From JBOHCT01 sp050699055 (GTDB lineage: Bacteria > Actinomycetota > Actinomycetes > Streptosporangiales > JBOHCT01), in contig JBOHCT010000115.1 of the NCBI GenBank assembly GCA_050699055.1, forward strand, positions 1 to 13,903: a stretch of DNA of 13,903 bases, written 5' to 3'. This document shows positions 1-6,809 of this stretch, piece after piece. Under the pieces are notes generated by a model that saw only the letters and a program-made list of their open reading frames with translations, did no database searches and was not told where the DNA came from. The first letter of the stretch is position 1, and each line of letters begins with the position of its first letter. A program made the translations under genes and the position numbers.

Positions 1-567
1 GTCTCCGGCGACGACGGCTGGCGCGGGATCGCGGGCGGGACCTTCCTGGGCATCGTCAGCTGGGCGCAGGGATGCCTCGCCCGCGGGCTCGCCCTCCGGC
101 GCCGGGCTCACCCCGGTGAACTGGGCAGTGGGTTCGTCGTTGGTCTGGACGGCGAAGGGCTGACCGAAGAAGGATGGACGCTCGCCCGGCATCCCGAAGG
201 GGACTTCGGCTGAGCCGTCAGCGCTTACGTCGTCGAGCCCCTCCTGAGGCCAGCTCTCCTGCTCGGAACCGGCTTCCGGGTCGCGGGGGGCCTCGAACGC
301 GGGTGGTCTTTCCTGCGCGTACGGCCCCATCGTCGACAGGATAGAGGGTGCGGGGCCCGGGGGGTCCGCCGCAGCCGGCTCCGGTGGCTCTGGCCGGGAC
401 TGTCCCTCACCCGCCGCCTCGTCGGGCCGGCTGTCACCCTCATCGGGGCCGGCCTCGTCGTGTGGGGGCTCCCAGCGTTCCCCGGACAACGCGTCGAGCG
501 ACGCGAGTTGCTCCTCGAGAGAACGCCCGTCGAAAGCGAATGGCTCGCGGTCGCGCTTGCCGTCCAC
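1..567 (-). CDS. Pro/Glu/Asp-rich disordered protein, N-terminal 189 residues (partial)
   Basis: I do not recognise this gene. It starts at a GTG (567-565, minus) with a strong Shine-Dalgarno, GGGGGAG, about 5 nt upstream. The frame stays open for 189 codons to the left edge, so the C-terminus is missing. After a short start (VDGKRDREPFAFDGRSLEEQ) the visible part is rich in Pro, Glu, Asp and Gly, with no membrane segment, Cys cluster or catalytic motif, and it looks intrinsically disordered. A recurring flavour is aromatic residues in acidic surroundings (SFFGQPFAVQ, TAQFTGV). Actinomycete proteins of this shape often carry a membrane or folded domain after such a tail, but nothing here shows which. 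It is transcribed divergently from the quinone oxidoreductase. An ATG further upstream (about 586) is in another frame. I am confident that the frame is coding; the function is unknown. Confidence 0.7.
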   Translation of the reverse strand, partial: MDGKRDREPFAFDGRSLEEQLASLDALSGERWEPPHDEAGPDEGDSRPDEAAGEGQSRPEPPEPAAADPPGPAPSILSTMGPYAQERPPAFEAPRDPEAGSEQESWPQEGLDDVSADGSAEVPFGMPGERPSFFGQPFAVQTNDEPTAQFTGVSPAPEGEPAGEASLRPADDAQEGPARDPAPAVVAGD

Positions 568-694
568 CTGGCTCCCCCTTTGTAGCCATCTCGTCGAGCC
601 GGCGATCGGGTCGGCCCAGTCGTGCAGTCTCCGCTGTGAAGCAGCATTAGCGCAATAGACGAAGCCTACGGCACGGTCACCTGATATGGGGCGG

Positions 695-700
695 TACGGT
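695..700 (+). promoter_or_regulatory. Candidate -10 box (TACGGT) for a leaderless quinone oxidoreductase mRNA
   Basis: TACGGT fits the actinobacterial TAnnnT -10 pattern and ends 7 nt before ATG 708, which would place the transcription start at the A of the start codon. No convincing -35 is visible. The same spacing occurs at four other starts in this window. Confidence 0.5.
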
Positions 701-707
701 GACATCC

Positions 708-1685
708 ATGCAGGCGATCGTGGTCGAAGAGCCGGGCGGACCCGAGGTACTCCGTTGGGCGAAAGTCGACCACCCGACGCCACAAAGCGGAGAGGTCGTT
801 GTCGACGTCACCGCGGCGGGCGTCAACCGCGCTGATGTCATGCAGCGGCTCGGGCATTACCCGCCCCCGCAGGGCACCGCCCCGTATCCGGGACTGGAAT
901 GCTCCGGCCGAATCTCCGCGGTCGGCCGAGGTGTCAGCGGATGGGCCGTCGGGGACCGTGTCTGCGCCCTGCTGGCGGGTGGCGGCTACGCGGAACGAGT
1001 GAGCGTACCGGCGGGTCAGTTGCTGCCCGTACCCGACGGCGTCTCGCTGCTCGAGGCGGCCGGCCTGCCCGAGGTGGCCTGTACCGTCCAGTCCAACGTC
1101 TTCACGGTCGGTCGCCTGCAACCCGGGGAGACGCTGCTCGTACACGGCGGGTCGAGCGGTGTCGGCACGTTCGCGATTCAGCTCGCCCGCCACGTCGACG
1201 CCCGCGTGCTGTGCACGGCGGGCACGGAGGACAAGCTCCGGCGCTGCCGCGAGCTCGGGGCCGACGTCGGCATCAACTACCGGGAAGAAGACTTTGTCGC
1301 GCGCGTCAAGGAGGAGACGGACGGGCGCGGGGTTGACGTCATCCTCGACGTGGTGGGCGCCAAGTACCTTCCGCAGAACATCGACGCGCTCGCCCCCGGC
1401 GGCAGGCTCGTCGTGATCGGCCTGCTGGGCGGTCGCAAGGGCGAGCTCGACCTCGGCAAGATGCTCGGCAAACGGGCGAGCATCTCCGCGACCTCGCTTC
1501 GGGCGCGTCCGGTCGAGGAGAAGGCGCGGATCGTCGCGAGCGTACGGGAGCACGTCTGGCCGGCTGTCGCGATGGGCGCCGTACGGCCTGTCGTCGACCG
1601 CGTGCTGCCCATGAACGAAGCCGCGGAGGCCCACCGTGTGATGGAGTCGAGCGCGCACGTCGGCAAGATCATCCTTCGCGTGTGA
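708..1685 (+). CDS. NAD(P)H quinone oxidoreductase, PIG3 family (MDR superfamily)
   Basis: Zinc-free medium-chain dehydrogenase/reductase of the PIG3/quinone oxidoreductase type, expected to reduce quinones with NADPH in the cytosol. The 325-residue protein has the usual family length. Its N-terminal GroES-like domain has the family sequences EPGGPEVL, AAGVNRADVMQR and PGLECSG. A Rossmann domain follows, with the nucleotide-binding loop HGGSSGVGTFAIQLA near residues 146-160 and GADVGINY near 185-191. The Cys/His ligands of zinc alcohol dehydrogenases are absent. I place the start at ATG 708, because TACGGT (695-700) lies exactly 7 nt upstream as in leaderless genes, and PIG3 proteins typically begin right at this Met-x-Ala-Ile sequence. 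A GTG at 699 would add three residues. It lies 75 bp upstream of bpa on the same strand. As I recall, M. tuberculosis also has a PIG3-like oxidoreductase (Rv3777) near its bpa (Rv3780). The physiological substrate is unknown. Confidence 0.93.
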   Translation: MQAIVVEEPGGPEVLRWAKVDHPTPQSGEVVVDVTAAGVNRADVMQRLGHYPPPQGTAPYPGLECSGRISAVGRGVSGWAVGDRVCALLAGGGYAERVSVPAGQLLPVPDGVSLLEAAGLPEVACTVQSNVFTVGRLQPGETLLVHGGSSGVGTFAIQLARHVDARVLCTAGTEDKLRRCRELGADVGINYREEDFVARVKEETDGRGVDVILDVVGAKYLPQNIDALAPGGRLVVIGLLGGRKGELDLGKMLGKRASISATSLRARPVEEKARIVASVREHVWPAVAMGAVRPVVDRVLPMNEAAEAHRVMESSAHVGKIILRV

Positions 1686-1760
1686 CGAACACGGCTCGGG
1701 TCTGCCCGCGAACCCACTCGATCGTGTGCGAGCATCCGTGATGTCGGGGAGACTGAGGAT

Positions 1761-2321
1761 ATGAGCCACCCGAACGAGCAGAACCAAGAGAACCCACATG
1801 TGGTCGTCGTGGGGCCCGGCGGTATGGCCGGCGCCGGAGGCGAGGACCAAGAGGGCCGGGAGGAGCGGCCGGTCATCGAGCAGGTTGAGCGGCCGGCGAA
1901 GGTCATGCGGATCGGTAGCATGATCAAGCAACTGCTCGAGGAGGTACGCAACGCCCCGCTCGACGAAGCCAGCAGGCTCCGGCTGCGCGAGATCCACAAG
2001 GGCTCGATCAAGGAGCTCGAGGACGGACTGGCGCCTGAGCTGGTGGAGGAGCTGGAGCGGCTGTCGCTGCCGTTCACCGAGGCCGAGGCGCCCAGCGAGT
2101 CGGAGCTTCGCGTGGCGCAGGCACAGCTCGTGGGCTGGCTGGAGGGACTCTTCCACGGCATCCAGACGACGCTGTTCGCCCAGCAGATGGCCGCGCGTGC
2201 GCAGCTGGAGCAGATGCGTCGCGCCCTGCCAGGGGGGCAGGAGCAGGAGGGCCAAGAGGGTCAGCCAGGCCAGGGGTTCCAGCCCGGCCAGCCGCAGCGG
2301 CCCGCCGGCCCGTACCTGTAG
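1761..2321 (+). CDS. bpa: Bacterial proteasome activator Bpa/PafE
   Basis: ATP-independent activator of the actinobacterial 20S proteasome. Family members form a dodecameric ring that docks on the PrcBA core and opens its gate for unfolded or stress-damaged proteins. The 186-residue protein has an acidic, disordered N-terminus (about 1-36). A helical core follows at about 40-155 (PVIEQVERPAKVMRIGSMIK, KGSIKELEDGL, VGWLEGLFHGIQTTLFAQQM). The Gln/Gly/Pro-rich tail ends in GPYL. In M. tuberculosis the last four residues, GQYL, insert into the proteasome pockets; here Gln is replaced by Pro, while the Tyr-Leu end is kept. The start ATG has GGGGAG and GAGG just upstream. It lies 75 bp after the oxidoreductase and ends 9 bp from the convergent HAD gene. 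Its presence predicts prcBA elsewhere in the genome. Confidence 0.95.
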   Translation: MSHPNEQNQENPHVVVVGPGGMAGAGGEDQEGREERPVIEQVERPAKVMRIGSMIKQLLEEVRNAPLDEASRLRLREIHKGSIKELEDGLAPELVEELERLSLPFTEAEAPSESELRVAQAQLVGWLEGLFHGIQTTLFAQQMAARAQLEQMRRALPGGQEQEGQEGQPGQGFQPGQPQRPAGPYL

Positions 2322-2330
2322 GAACAGTGA

Positions 2331-3143
2331 TCACCCAGGGCCCGGGTCGGCTCGACGGTCCGGGAAGAGACGCTCGAGCACCCGCGCCACGCCGTCGTCG
2401 TCGTTGCTCGGCGTGTGCCTCGTCACCGCCGTGAGCACGGTCGGGTGAGCGTTCGCGACGGCGTACGCCGTGCCAGCCCACGCGAGCATCGGCAGGTCAT
2501 TGGGCATGTCACCGAACGCCACGACCTCGCTCGGGGCGATGCCCCGCTTCTCGCAGATCACGGCCAGCGTCGACGCCTTGCTCACGCCGGACGCGCTGAT
2601 CTCGATCAGACCCGTCGTGCTGGAGTGGGTGAGCTCAGCGGTGTCCCCGGCCACCTCCCTCGCCTGCCGCAGGAGCGTGTCCGGGCCCAGCTCGGGGTGC
2701 TGGGCGAGCAGCTTGGCCGCGGGGCGTACGAACAGTTCGTCGGCACCTACGATCACGGCGTCAGGCTGGTGCGGAGCGACGTACGTGCGTTCCCTGGCGA
2801 ACCCGCTCTCCCGCTCGACCGCGAAGACGAGGTCGGGCACCGAGGCCCGCAGGCGGCTCACCACCTCGCGCATGGTCTCGGCGTCCAGCAAACGCGAGGC
2901 GATCACGCGTTCGGCATGCAGGTCATAGACGACCGCGCCGTTGCCGCAGACCGCGACCCCCCGGTGTCCGGTCGCGTCGGCGATCCCGTGCATCCACCGC
3001 GGCGGGCGTCCGGTGACGAAGACGAGATCGGCGCCTGCCCGCTCGACCCGCGCGAGCGCGGCGACCGTCCGCGCCGAAATCGTACTGTCGGAGCGGACGA
3101 GCGTGCCGTCGAGATCGGTGGCGACGAGGCGTGGAGGAGACAT
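2331..3143 (-). CDS. HAD superfamily phosphatase, Cof/type IIB
   Basis: Cytosolic Mg2+-dependent phosphatase of the HAD superfamily, subfamily IIB (Cof-like). These usually dephosphorylate sugar phosphates or other small metabolites. All four HAD motifs are present in the 270-residue protein: DLDGT (residues 10-14, nucleophile Asp10 and acid/base Asp12), Thr44 in FVTGRP, Lys189 in GVSKASTL, and GDMPND (211-216). The IIB cap occupies about 75-180. I chose ATG 3143 because it puts motif I about ten residues from the N-terminus, as is normal; the frame is open further upstream but that part looks non-coding. TAGATC lies 5 nt before the ATG, a poor fit to the leaderless spacing seen elsewhere. 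It follows the DUF1707 gene by 73 bp and may be read through from it. The substrate cannot be told from sequence. Confidence 0.92.
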   Translation of the reverse strand: MSPPRLVATDLDGTLVRSDSTISARTVAALARVERAGADLVFVTGRPPRWMHGIADATGHRGVAVCGNGAVVYDLHAERVIASRLLDAETMREVVSRLRASVPDLVFAVERESGFARERTYVAPHQPDAVIVGADELFVRPAAKLLAQHPELGPDTLLRQAREVAGDTAELTHSSTTGLIEISASGVSKASTLAVICEKRGIAPSEVVAFGDMPNDLPMLAWAGTAYAVANAHPTVLTAVTRHTPSNDDDGVARVLERLFPDRRADPGPG

Positions 3144-3216
3144 GCCACGATCTAGTCTCCTCATGCGCGTCGGTGTCGTGACCCTGCGTACCGTGAGATG
3201 GACGGTCGCGCCCGGT

Positions 3217-3930
3217 TCACCAGCGTGACTCGAACCGGCGCCTTTGCCTCTCGTACCGCTGCGCGTGCCGGTAGGCGTGCCGCTCGTGGGGAGACATGGC
3301 CCAGTAGTCGGGGCCCCGATTGATGCCACCCTCGTCGTCTCCAGGACTCTGAGGGGCCGAGCGCACGGTGAGGCCCCCCATCAAGGCGAAGCATCGGACG
3401 CGAATCAGCGGCGTGCCGGGCCGGCGCGGCACGTCAGCGAGCTTCTCGTCGCGACCCCCCATGAACGCGAACCCGCTCGTCTCGACCTCCACACCCTCCG
3501 GCACGACGACTTCAAGGCCGCCCATCACGAAGACGCCGGTGATGGTGATCTCCGGGCTGGTGATCTCTGCTTGTCGTAGGTCCAGCGTGCCGCCGCCCAT
3601 CACCGCGACCACGTTGAGCTGCTCGGCCGGGCGCCACCGGCCCCGTCGGTTGGTCCCGCCCATGACCGCGACGATCCAGCGGCTGGTGCGGCGGGCAGGC
3701 TCCGGACGCGAGACGGGCTGACGAGCTGGCGCGGCCTTCGCCGTCGGCAGGTCGCGGGTCAGCAGCTCCAGCTCGCCCCGCGTGCGGGCGGCGTACGCCT
3801 CGTCGACCCGCTGGGTGAACTCCTCCAGGGTGAGCCGGCCCTCGACGTTCGCCTCCCGGAGGCTCTCGACGATCTGCTCGCGCTCGGTGTCGGAGGCGCG
3901 CAGCTCACGCTCGCTCGGCGGCTCGGTCAT
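3217..3930 (-). CDS. DUF1707 protein with five MGG repeats (LiaF-like C-terminal region)
   Basis: The 237-residue protein has an N-terminal DUF1707 domain (about 8-62: LRASDTEREQIVESLREA, GRLTLEEF, RVDEAYAARTRGEL, TRDLP). This is a short helical domain common in actinobacteria and often placed before membrane or cell-envelope modules. A Pro/Ala/Arg linker follows (63-84). The rest resembles the LiaF C-terminal/DUF2154-like beta repeat region: IVAVMGG (86), VVAVMGG (107), GVFVMGG (132), GFAFMGG (153) and CFALMGG (180), spaced 21-27 residues. The tail from 195 is charged and Arg/His-rich. There is no transmembrane segment, so it is probably cytosolic or peripheral. ATG 3930 overlaps the serS stop as ATGA, so translation is likely coupled to serS. 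The family is unstudied in detail; a role in envelope-stress sensing is inferred only from LiaF. Confidence 0.88.
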   Translation of the reverse strand: MTEPPSERELRASDTEREQIVESLREANVEGRLTLEEFTQRVDEAYAARTRGELELLTRDLPTAKAAPARQPVSRPEPARRTSRWIVAVMGGTNRRGRWRPAEQLNVVAVMGGGTLDLRQAEITSPEITITGVFVMGGLEVVVPEGVEVETSGFAFMGGRDEKLADVPRRPGTPLIRVRCFALMGGLTVRSAPQSPGDDEGGINRGPDYWAMSPHERHAYRHAQRYERQRRRFESRW

Positions 3931-5183
3931 TGCGGCTCCAGAAGTTCTCGGCCGACGTACGGGACGAGGGCCGCTGGCACACGGACCGACCCGTCGGGGC
4001 GCTGGTGGTTCTCGAGGATAGCGACGAGCCACCGGGTCGTCGCGAGCGTGCCGTTGAGCGTGGCGACGTGCCGCGGCCCGCCATCGTCGCGGTAACGAAC
4101 ACCGAGCCGGCGCGCCTGGAACTGCGTGCAGTTCGAGGTCGACGTCACCTCGCGGTACCGGCCCTGCGACGGCACCCAGGCCTCGCAGTCGTACTTGCGG
4201 GCCGCGCTCGTACCCAGGTCGCCGGCCGCGATGTCGACGACGCGGTACGGCAGCTCGACCTTGGCCAGCATCTCCTTCTCCCAGGCGAGGAAGCGCAGGT
4301 GCTCGTCGCGGGCCTCTTCCGGCCGGCAGAACGAGAACATCTCGACCTTGTTGAACTGGTGCACGCGGATGACGCCGCGTACGTCCTTGCCGTACGAGCC
4401 GGCCTCGCGGCGGAAGCACGACGACCAGCCGACGTAGTGCCGGGGGAGCGAGGCGGCGTCGAGGATCTCGCCGGAGTGGTACGCGGCGAGCGGGACCTCG
4501 GAGGTGCCGACGAGGTACAGGTCGTCCTCGGTCAGGTGGTAGACCTCGCTGGCGTGGGCACCGAGGAAGCCCGTAGCCTCCATTGCCTCGGGTTTCACGA
4601 GGACGGGCGGCACGACAGGGGTGAACCCCGCATCGACGGCCTGGCGGAGCGCGAGCTGCAGCAGCCCGAGCTCGAGGAGCGCGCCGGGACCGGTGAGGTA
4701 GTAGAAGCGGGCGCCCGAGACCTTGGCCCCGCGGTCGGTGTCGATCGCGCCGAGGAGCTGGCCGAGCTCGACGTGGTCGCGCGGGGTGAAACCGAAGCGC
4801 GGCGGCTCACCGATGTGCTCCAGGATGGCGAAGTCGTCCTCACCGCCGGCCGGCACGCCCTCCTCGACCAGGTTGGGCACACGGAGCTGGGTCTCCCGCA
4901 GCTCGGAGTCGACGCGGGACTGCTCGGCCTCCGCCTCCCTCACCTTCACGGCGAGGTCCTTCGCCGACGCGATCAGCTCGCCGCGTTCCGCGCCCGCGGC
5001 CCTCGACACCGACCTTCCGACCTGCTTCTGCTCGGCGCGCAGGCTGTCGAAGCGCGCGACCACGGCACGGCGCCGCTCGTCGAGGTCGAGCAGCGCGTCG
5101 ACGATCTTCTCGTCCTCGCCGCGGGCGCGCTGTGAGGCGCGCAACCGGTCAGGATCCTCCCGGAGCGTACGCAGGTCAATCAC
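3927..5183 (-). CDS. serS: Seryl-tRNA synthetase
   Basis: Class II aminoacyl-tRNA synthetase charging tRNA-Ser (and tRNA-Sec where present). The 418-residue protein matches the usual length. A tRNA-binding coiled-coil arm covers about 25-100. The catalytic core shows the TSE serine-binding loop (GTSEVPL, 226-232), motif 2 (CFRREAGSYGKDVRG, 256-270), the TSTSNCTQFQARRL segment (348-360) and motif 3 (NGTLATTRWLVAILEN, 377-392). I chose GTG 5183 because MIDLRTLREDPD is the canonical SerRS N-terminus and TACCCT lies exactly 7 nt upstream, indicating a leaderless mRNA. Longer in-frame starts would add a non-homologous stretch. The stop overlaps the DUF1707 start. Adjacency of pheA and serS recurs in actinobacteria. 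Confidence 0.98.
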   Translation of the reverse strand: MIDLRTLREDPDRLRASQRARGEDEKIVDALLDLDERRRAVVARFDSLRAEQKQVGRSVSRAAGAERGELIASAKDLAVKVREAEAEQSRVDSELRETQLRVPNLVEEGVPAGGEDDFAILEHIGEPPRFGFTPRDHVELGQLLGAIDTDRGAKVSGARFYYLTGPGALLELGLLQLALRQAVDAGFTPVVPPVLVKPEAMEATGFLGAHASEVYHLTEDDLYLVGTSEVPLAAYHSGEILDAASLPRHYVGWSSCFRREAGSYGKDVRGVIRVHQFNKVEMFSFCRPEEARDEHLRFLAWEKEMLAKVELPYRVVDIAAGDLGTSAARKYDCEAWVPSQGRYREVTSTSNCTQFQARRLGVRYRDDGGPRHVATLNGTLATTRWLVAILENHQRPDGSVRVPAALVPYVGRELLEPQ

Positions 5184-5190
5184 GCGTACG

Positions 5191-5196
5191 AGGGTA
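5191..5196 (-). promoter_or_regulatory. Candidate -10 box (TACCCT) for leaderless serS
   Basis: On the minus strand TACCCT is followed by a 7-nt spacer and then the GTG start of serS, placing the predicted transcription start on the start codon. There is no Shine-Dalgarno before this GTG, which fits leaderless initiation. Confidence 0.55.
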
Positions 5197-5284
5197 CCCG
5201 CGCCCGCTCTCGGGGGTTCAGCTTCTTCTCCTGGCGGGCGTCCGGGCGCCGCCCTCCAGTCGTGACCGATGGGGAACAGAGCGC

Positions 5285-5320
5285 GGTGACCAGCGGGGCA
5301 CACCGCACCCGATGGTCACC
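5285..5320 (-). terminator. Hairpin downstream of pheA, likely terminator
   Basis: A perfect 7-bp inverted repeat (GGTGACC at 5285-5291, GGTCACC at 5314-5320) encloses a smaller GC-rich stem (minus strand GCGG...CCGC). It starts 31 nt after the pheA stop codon. There is no T-tract, which is common in actinobacterial terminators. Since serS has its own -10 box downstream, the hairpin probably ends or reduces pheA transcription. Confidence 0.5.
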
Positions 5321-5351
5321 CGGGCCGCACTCATCGGGATGGGCGGGGGCA

Positions 5352-6293
5352 TCAGGCGCGGCCCGTACGGATGTGGGCGAGCCACGCGGCCGCGTCGCGG
5401 AACTCCTCGTCGGAGGTCCCCCGGCGTACTGTCGCTGGCTCGCCGTCGGCCCGAGGGTAGCTACCAAGGAAGCGCACGTCTCGGCACACCCGCCGCAGCC
5501 CACACAGCGCCTCTTCAACCCGCGCGTCCATGACGTGCCCCTCGCAGTCGATCGAGAAACAGTATCGGCCGAGGCCCTCGCCCGTCGGCCGGGACTCGAT
5601 CCGGGTGAGGTTGACGCCGCGCACGGCGAACTCGCTCAGGATCTCCAGGAGTGCGCCGGGGTGATCGTCGGTGATGGAGGCGACGACCGACGTGCGGTCG
5701 GCTCCGGTCGGCGCGGGCGGCGGCGCCGGCCGTGAGACCAGGACGAAGCGGGTGACCGCCCCCTGCCGATCGGCGACCCCGCCAGCCAACACGGCGAGAC
5801 GGTACCGTTCGGCGGCGATGGGCGCGGCCAGCGCGGCGTCGTACGCCGACCCCTCGGCGGCGATCGTCATCGCGGCGGCCGCGGTGGACGCCGACCCGAC
5901 GACCTCGGCGTCGGGAAGGCGCGCGGCCAGCCAACGCCGGCACTGTGCCTCCGCGTGCGGGTGGGTAACGATGCGCTTCACGTCGGCGAGACTCGTGCCT
6001 CTCCGGGCCAGCAACGCGAACTCGATCGGCAGCAGCACCTCGCGGGTGATGACCAGCGGATCGCCCGCCGCGAGCTCGTCGAGGGTCGCGGTCACCCCAC
6101 CCTCGACGGAGTTCTCCAGCGGCACCATCGCGGACGTGGCCTCTCCGCGGCGCACGGCGTCGAGGGCGGCCGGCACCGTCGGGTACGGCCGCGCGGACCC
6201 CCGCCGAGGTGTGGGCACCGTACGCAGGGCGGCCTCGGTGAACGTCCCCTCCGGACCGAGGTAGGCGAAACGCGACGGTGGCACTCCCGGCAT
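5352..6293 (-). CDS. pheA: Prephenate dehydratase with C-terminal ACT domain
   Basis: Converts prephenate to phenylpyruvate, the penultimate step of phenylalanine synthesis. The 313-residue monofunctional protein has no chorismate mutase domain, as is usual in actinobacteria. The two-lobed catalytic domain (about 8-185) carries YLGPEGTFTEAA, MVPLENSVEGGV, THPHAEAQC and the catalytic Thr in TRF (181-183). The ACT domain (about 201-280) has the phenylalanine-binding motifs DHPGALLEIL and LTRIESRP, so feedback inhibition by Phe is expected. A charged extension follows 280. TAGGCT sits 7 nt before ATG 6293, indicating a leaderless transcript independent of the DUF4446 gene upstream (31 bp gap). 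Confidence 0.97.
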   Translation of the reverse strand: MPGVPPSRFAYLGPEGTFTEAALRTVPTPRRGSARPYPTVPAALDAVRRGEATSAMVPLENSVEGGVTATLDELAAGDPLVITREVLLPIEFALLARRGTSLADVKRIVTHPHAEAQCRRWLAARLPDAEVVGSASTAAAAMTIAAEGSAYDAALAAPIAAERYRLAVLAGGVADRQGAVTRFVLVSRPAPPPAPTGADRTSVVASITDDHPGALLEILSEFAVRGVNLTRIESRPTGEGLGRYCFSIDCEGHVMDARVEEALCGLRRVCRDVRFLGSYPRADGEPATVRRGTSDEEFRDAAAWLAHIRTGRA

Positions 6294-6300
6294 ATCCGTA

Positions 6301-6306
6301 AGCCTA
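6301..6306 (-). promoter_or_regulatory. Candidate -10 box (TAGGCT) for leaderless pheA
   Basis: On the minus strand TAGGCT, a 7-nt spacer (tacggat) and ATG 6293 follow one another, and no Shine-Dalgarno is present. It lies in the 31-bp gap after the DUF4446 gene, so pheA can be transcribed on its own. Confidence 0.55.
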
Positions 6307-6324
6307 GAGTGTCCCCGCGCCGGC

Positions 6325-6771
6325 TTACGCGTGGCGCACGGAGACGCCCGAGCCGTCGGGGGACGACGCGGCGAGCGCCCCCCGACCGTCCCTGGCGTTG
6401 CGCACCGCCTGCTCCTCCTCGGGCGACAGCGGTTGGGTGGCCGTGTCGCCCCGGACGATCTTGGCGTAGGTACGCGCCTCCGTACGACCGTTGATGGTCG
6501 TCAGCACGATTCCGTCGCCGAAGCTGTCGAGCAGCGCGGCGGAGAAGGACATGGTGCCGCCCATATCCTGGAATGCGTCGTAGCGGACCATCGCGATGCT
6601 GCGGATGGCCCGCGGATCGGTGGGGGCCGCGCGCGCCGCGCGGGCCTCTCGGCGGACAGCGTCGAACTCCTCACGCAGGCGCGTGGCGCGTGAGTAGGCC
6701 ACGCCTCCGGTCACGAGGCCCGCCACACCGACGGCGAGACCGGCGATCGCGATCGTCATGAGCGGGTACAC
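6325..6771 (-). CDS. DUF4446 family membrane-anchored protein
   Basis: A 148-residue protein with one N-terminal membrane segment (about 5-26, Ala/Gly/Val/Ile-rich, after MYPLMTIAIAGLAVG). A basic, probably coiled segment follows (about 28-48, RLREEFDAVRREAR). The conserved DUF4446 domain covers about 57-125: IAMVRYDAFQDMGGTMSFSAALLD, DGIVLTTINGRTEARTYAK and LSPEEEQAV. I recognise the family but its function is unknown. I chose GTG 6771 because TACGCT lies exactly 7 nt upstream (leaderless). The ATG at 6759 is four codons inside and lacks a Shine-Dalgarno. It is divergent from larB with 38 bp between starts, and is followed at 31 bp by pheA, which has its own -10 box. The C-terminal 20 residues are variable and polar. 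Confidence 0.88.
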   Translation of the reverse strand: MYPLMTIAIAGLAVGVAGLVTGGVAYSRATRLREEFDAVRREARAARAAPTDPRAIRSIAMVRYDAFQDMGGTMSFSAALLDSFGDGIVLTTINGRTEARTYAKIVRGDTATQPLSPEEEQAVRNARDGRGALAASSPDGSGVSVRHA

Positions 6772-6778
6772 GCCCGCT

Positions 6779-6784
6779 AGCGTA
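6779..6784 (-). promoter_or_regulatory. Candidate -10 box (TACGCT) for the leaderless DUF4446 gene
   Basis: The minus-strand TACGCT is 7 nt from GTG 6771. It is the mirror image of the larB -10 box (797-802 of the same kilobase) in a 38-bp intergenic region, so the -35 region of each promoter must overlap the other's core elements. Confidence 0.55.
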
Positions 6785-6796
6785 ACTAGACAGACG

Positions 6797-6802
6797 TACG
6801 CT
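6797..6802 (+). promoter_or_regulatory. Candidate -10 box (TACGCT) for leaderless larB
   Basis: TACGCT is followed by gcggggc (7 nt) and ATG 6810. The GGGG in the spacer is too close to serve as a normal Shine-Dalgarno. It is identical in sequence and spacing to the divergent DUF4446 promoter. Confidence 0.55.
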
Positions 6803-6809
6803 GCGGGGC

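Noticed and set aside
699..707. GTG 699 as the start of the quinone oxidoreductase
   Set aside because: It lies inside the predicted -10/start-site arrangement for ATG 708 and adds three residues not typical of the family. It is not excluded outright.
666..2255. Long minus-strand open frame of 529 codons opposite the oxidoreductase and bpa
   Set aside because: It lies antisense to two clearly homologous genes, has no recognisable domain, and is rich in Arg/His/Leu as expected of a GC-rich shadow frame.
3144..3216. Clear promoter for the HAD phosphatase
   Set aside because: TAGATC lies only 5 nt from the ATG and no -35 is visible, so read-through from the serS-DUF1707 transcript is as likely.
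5184..5351. T-box or other amino-acid riboswitch upstream of serS
   Set aside because: No T-box sequence or specifier structure is visible; the only structure is the GGTGACC/GGTCACC hairpin near the pheA end, and serS appears leaderless.
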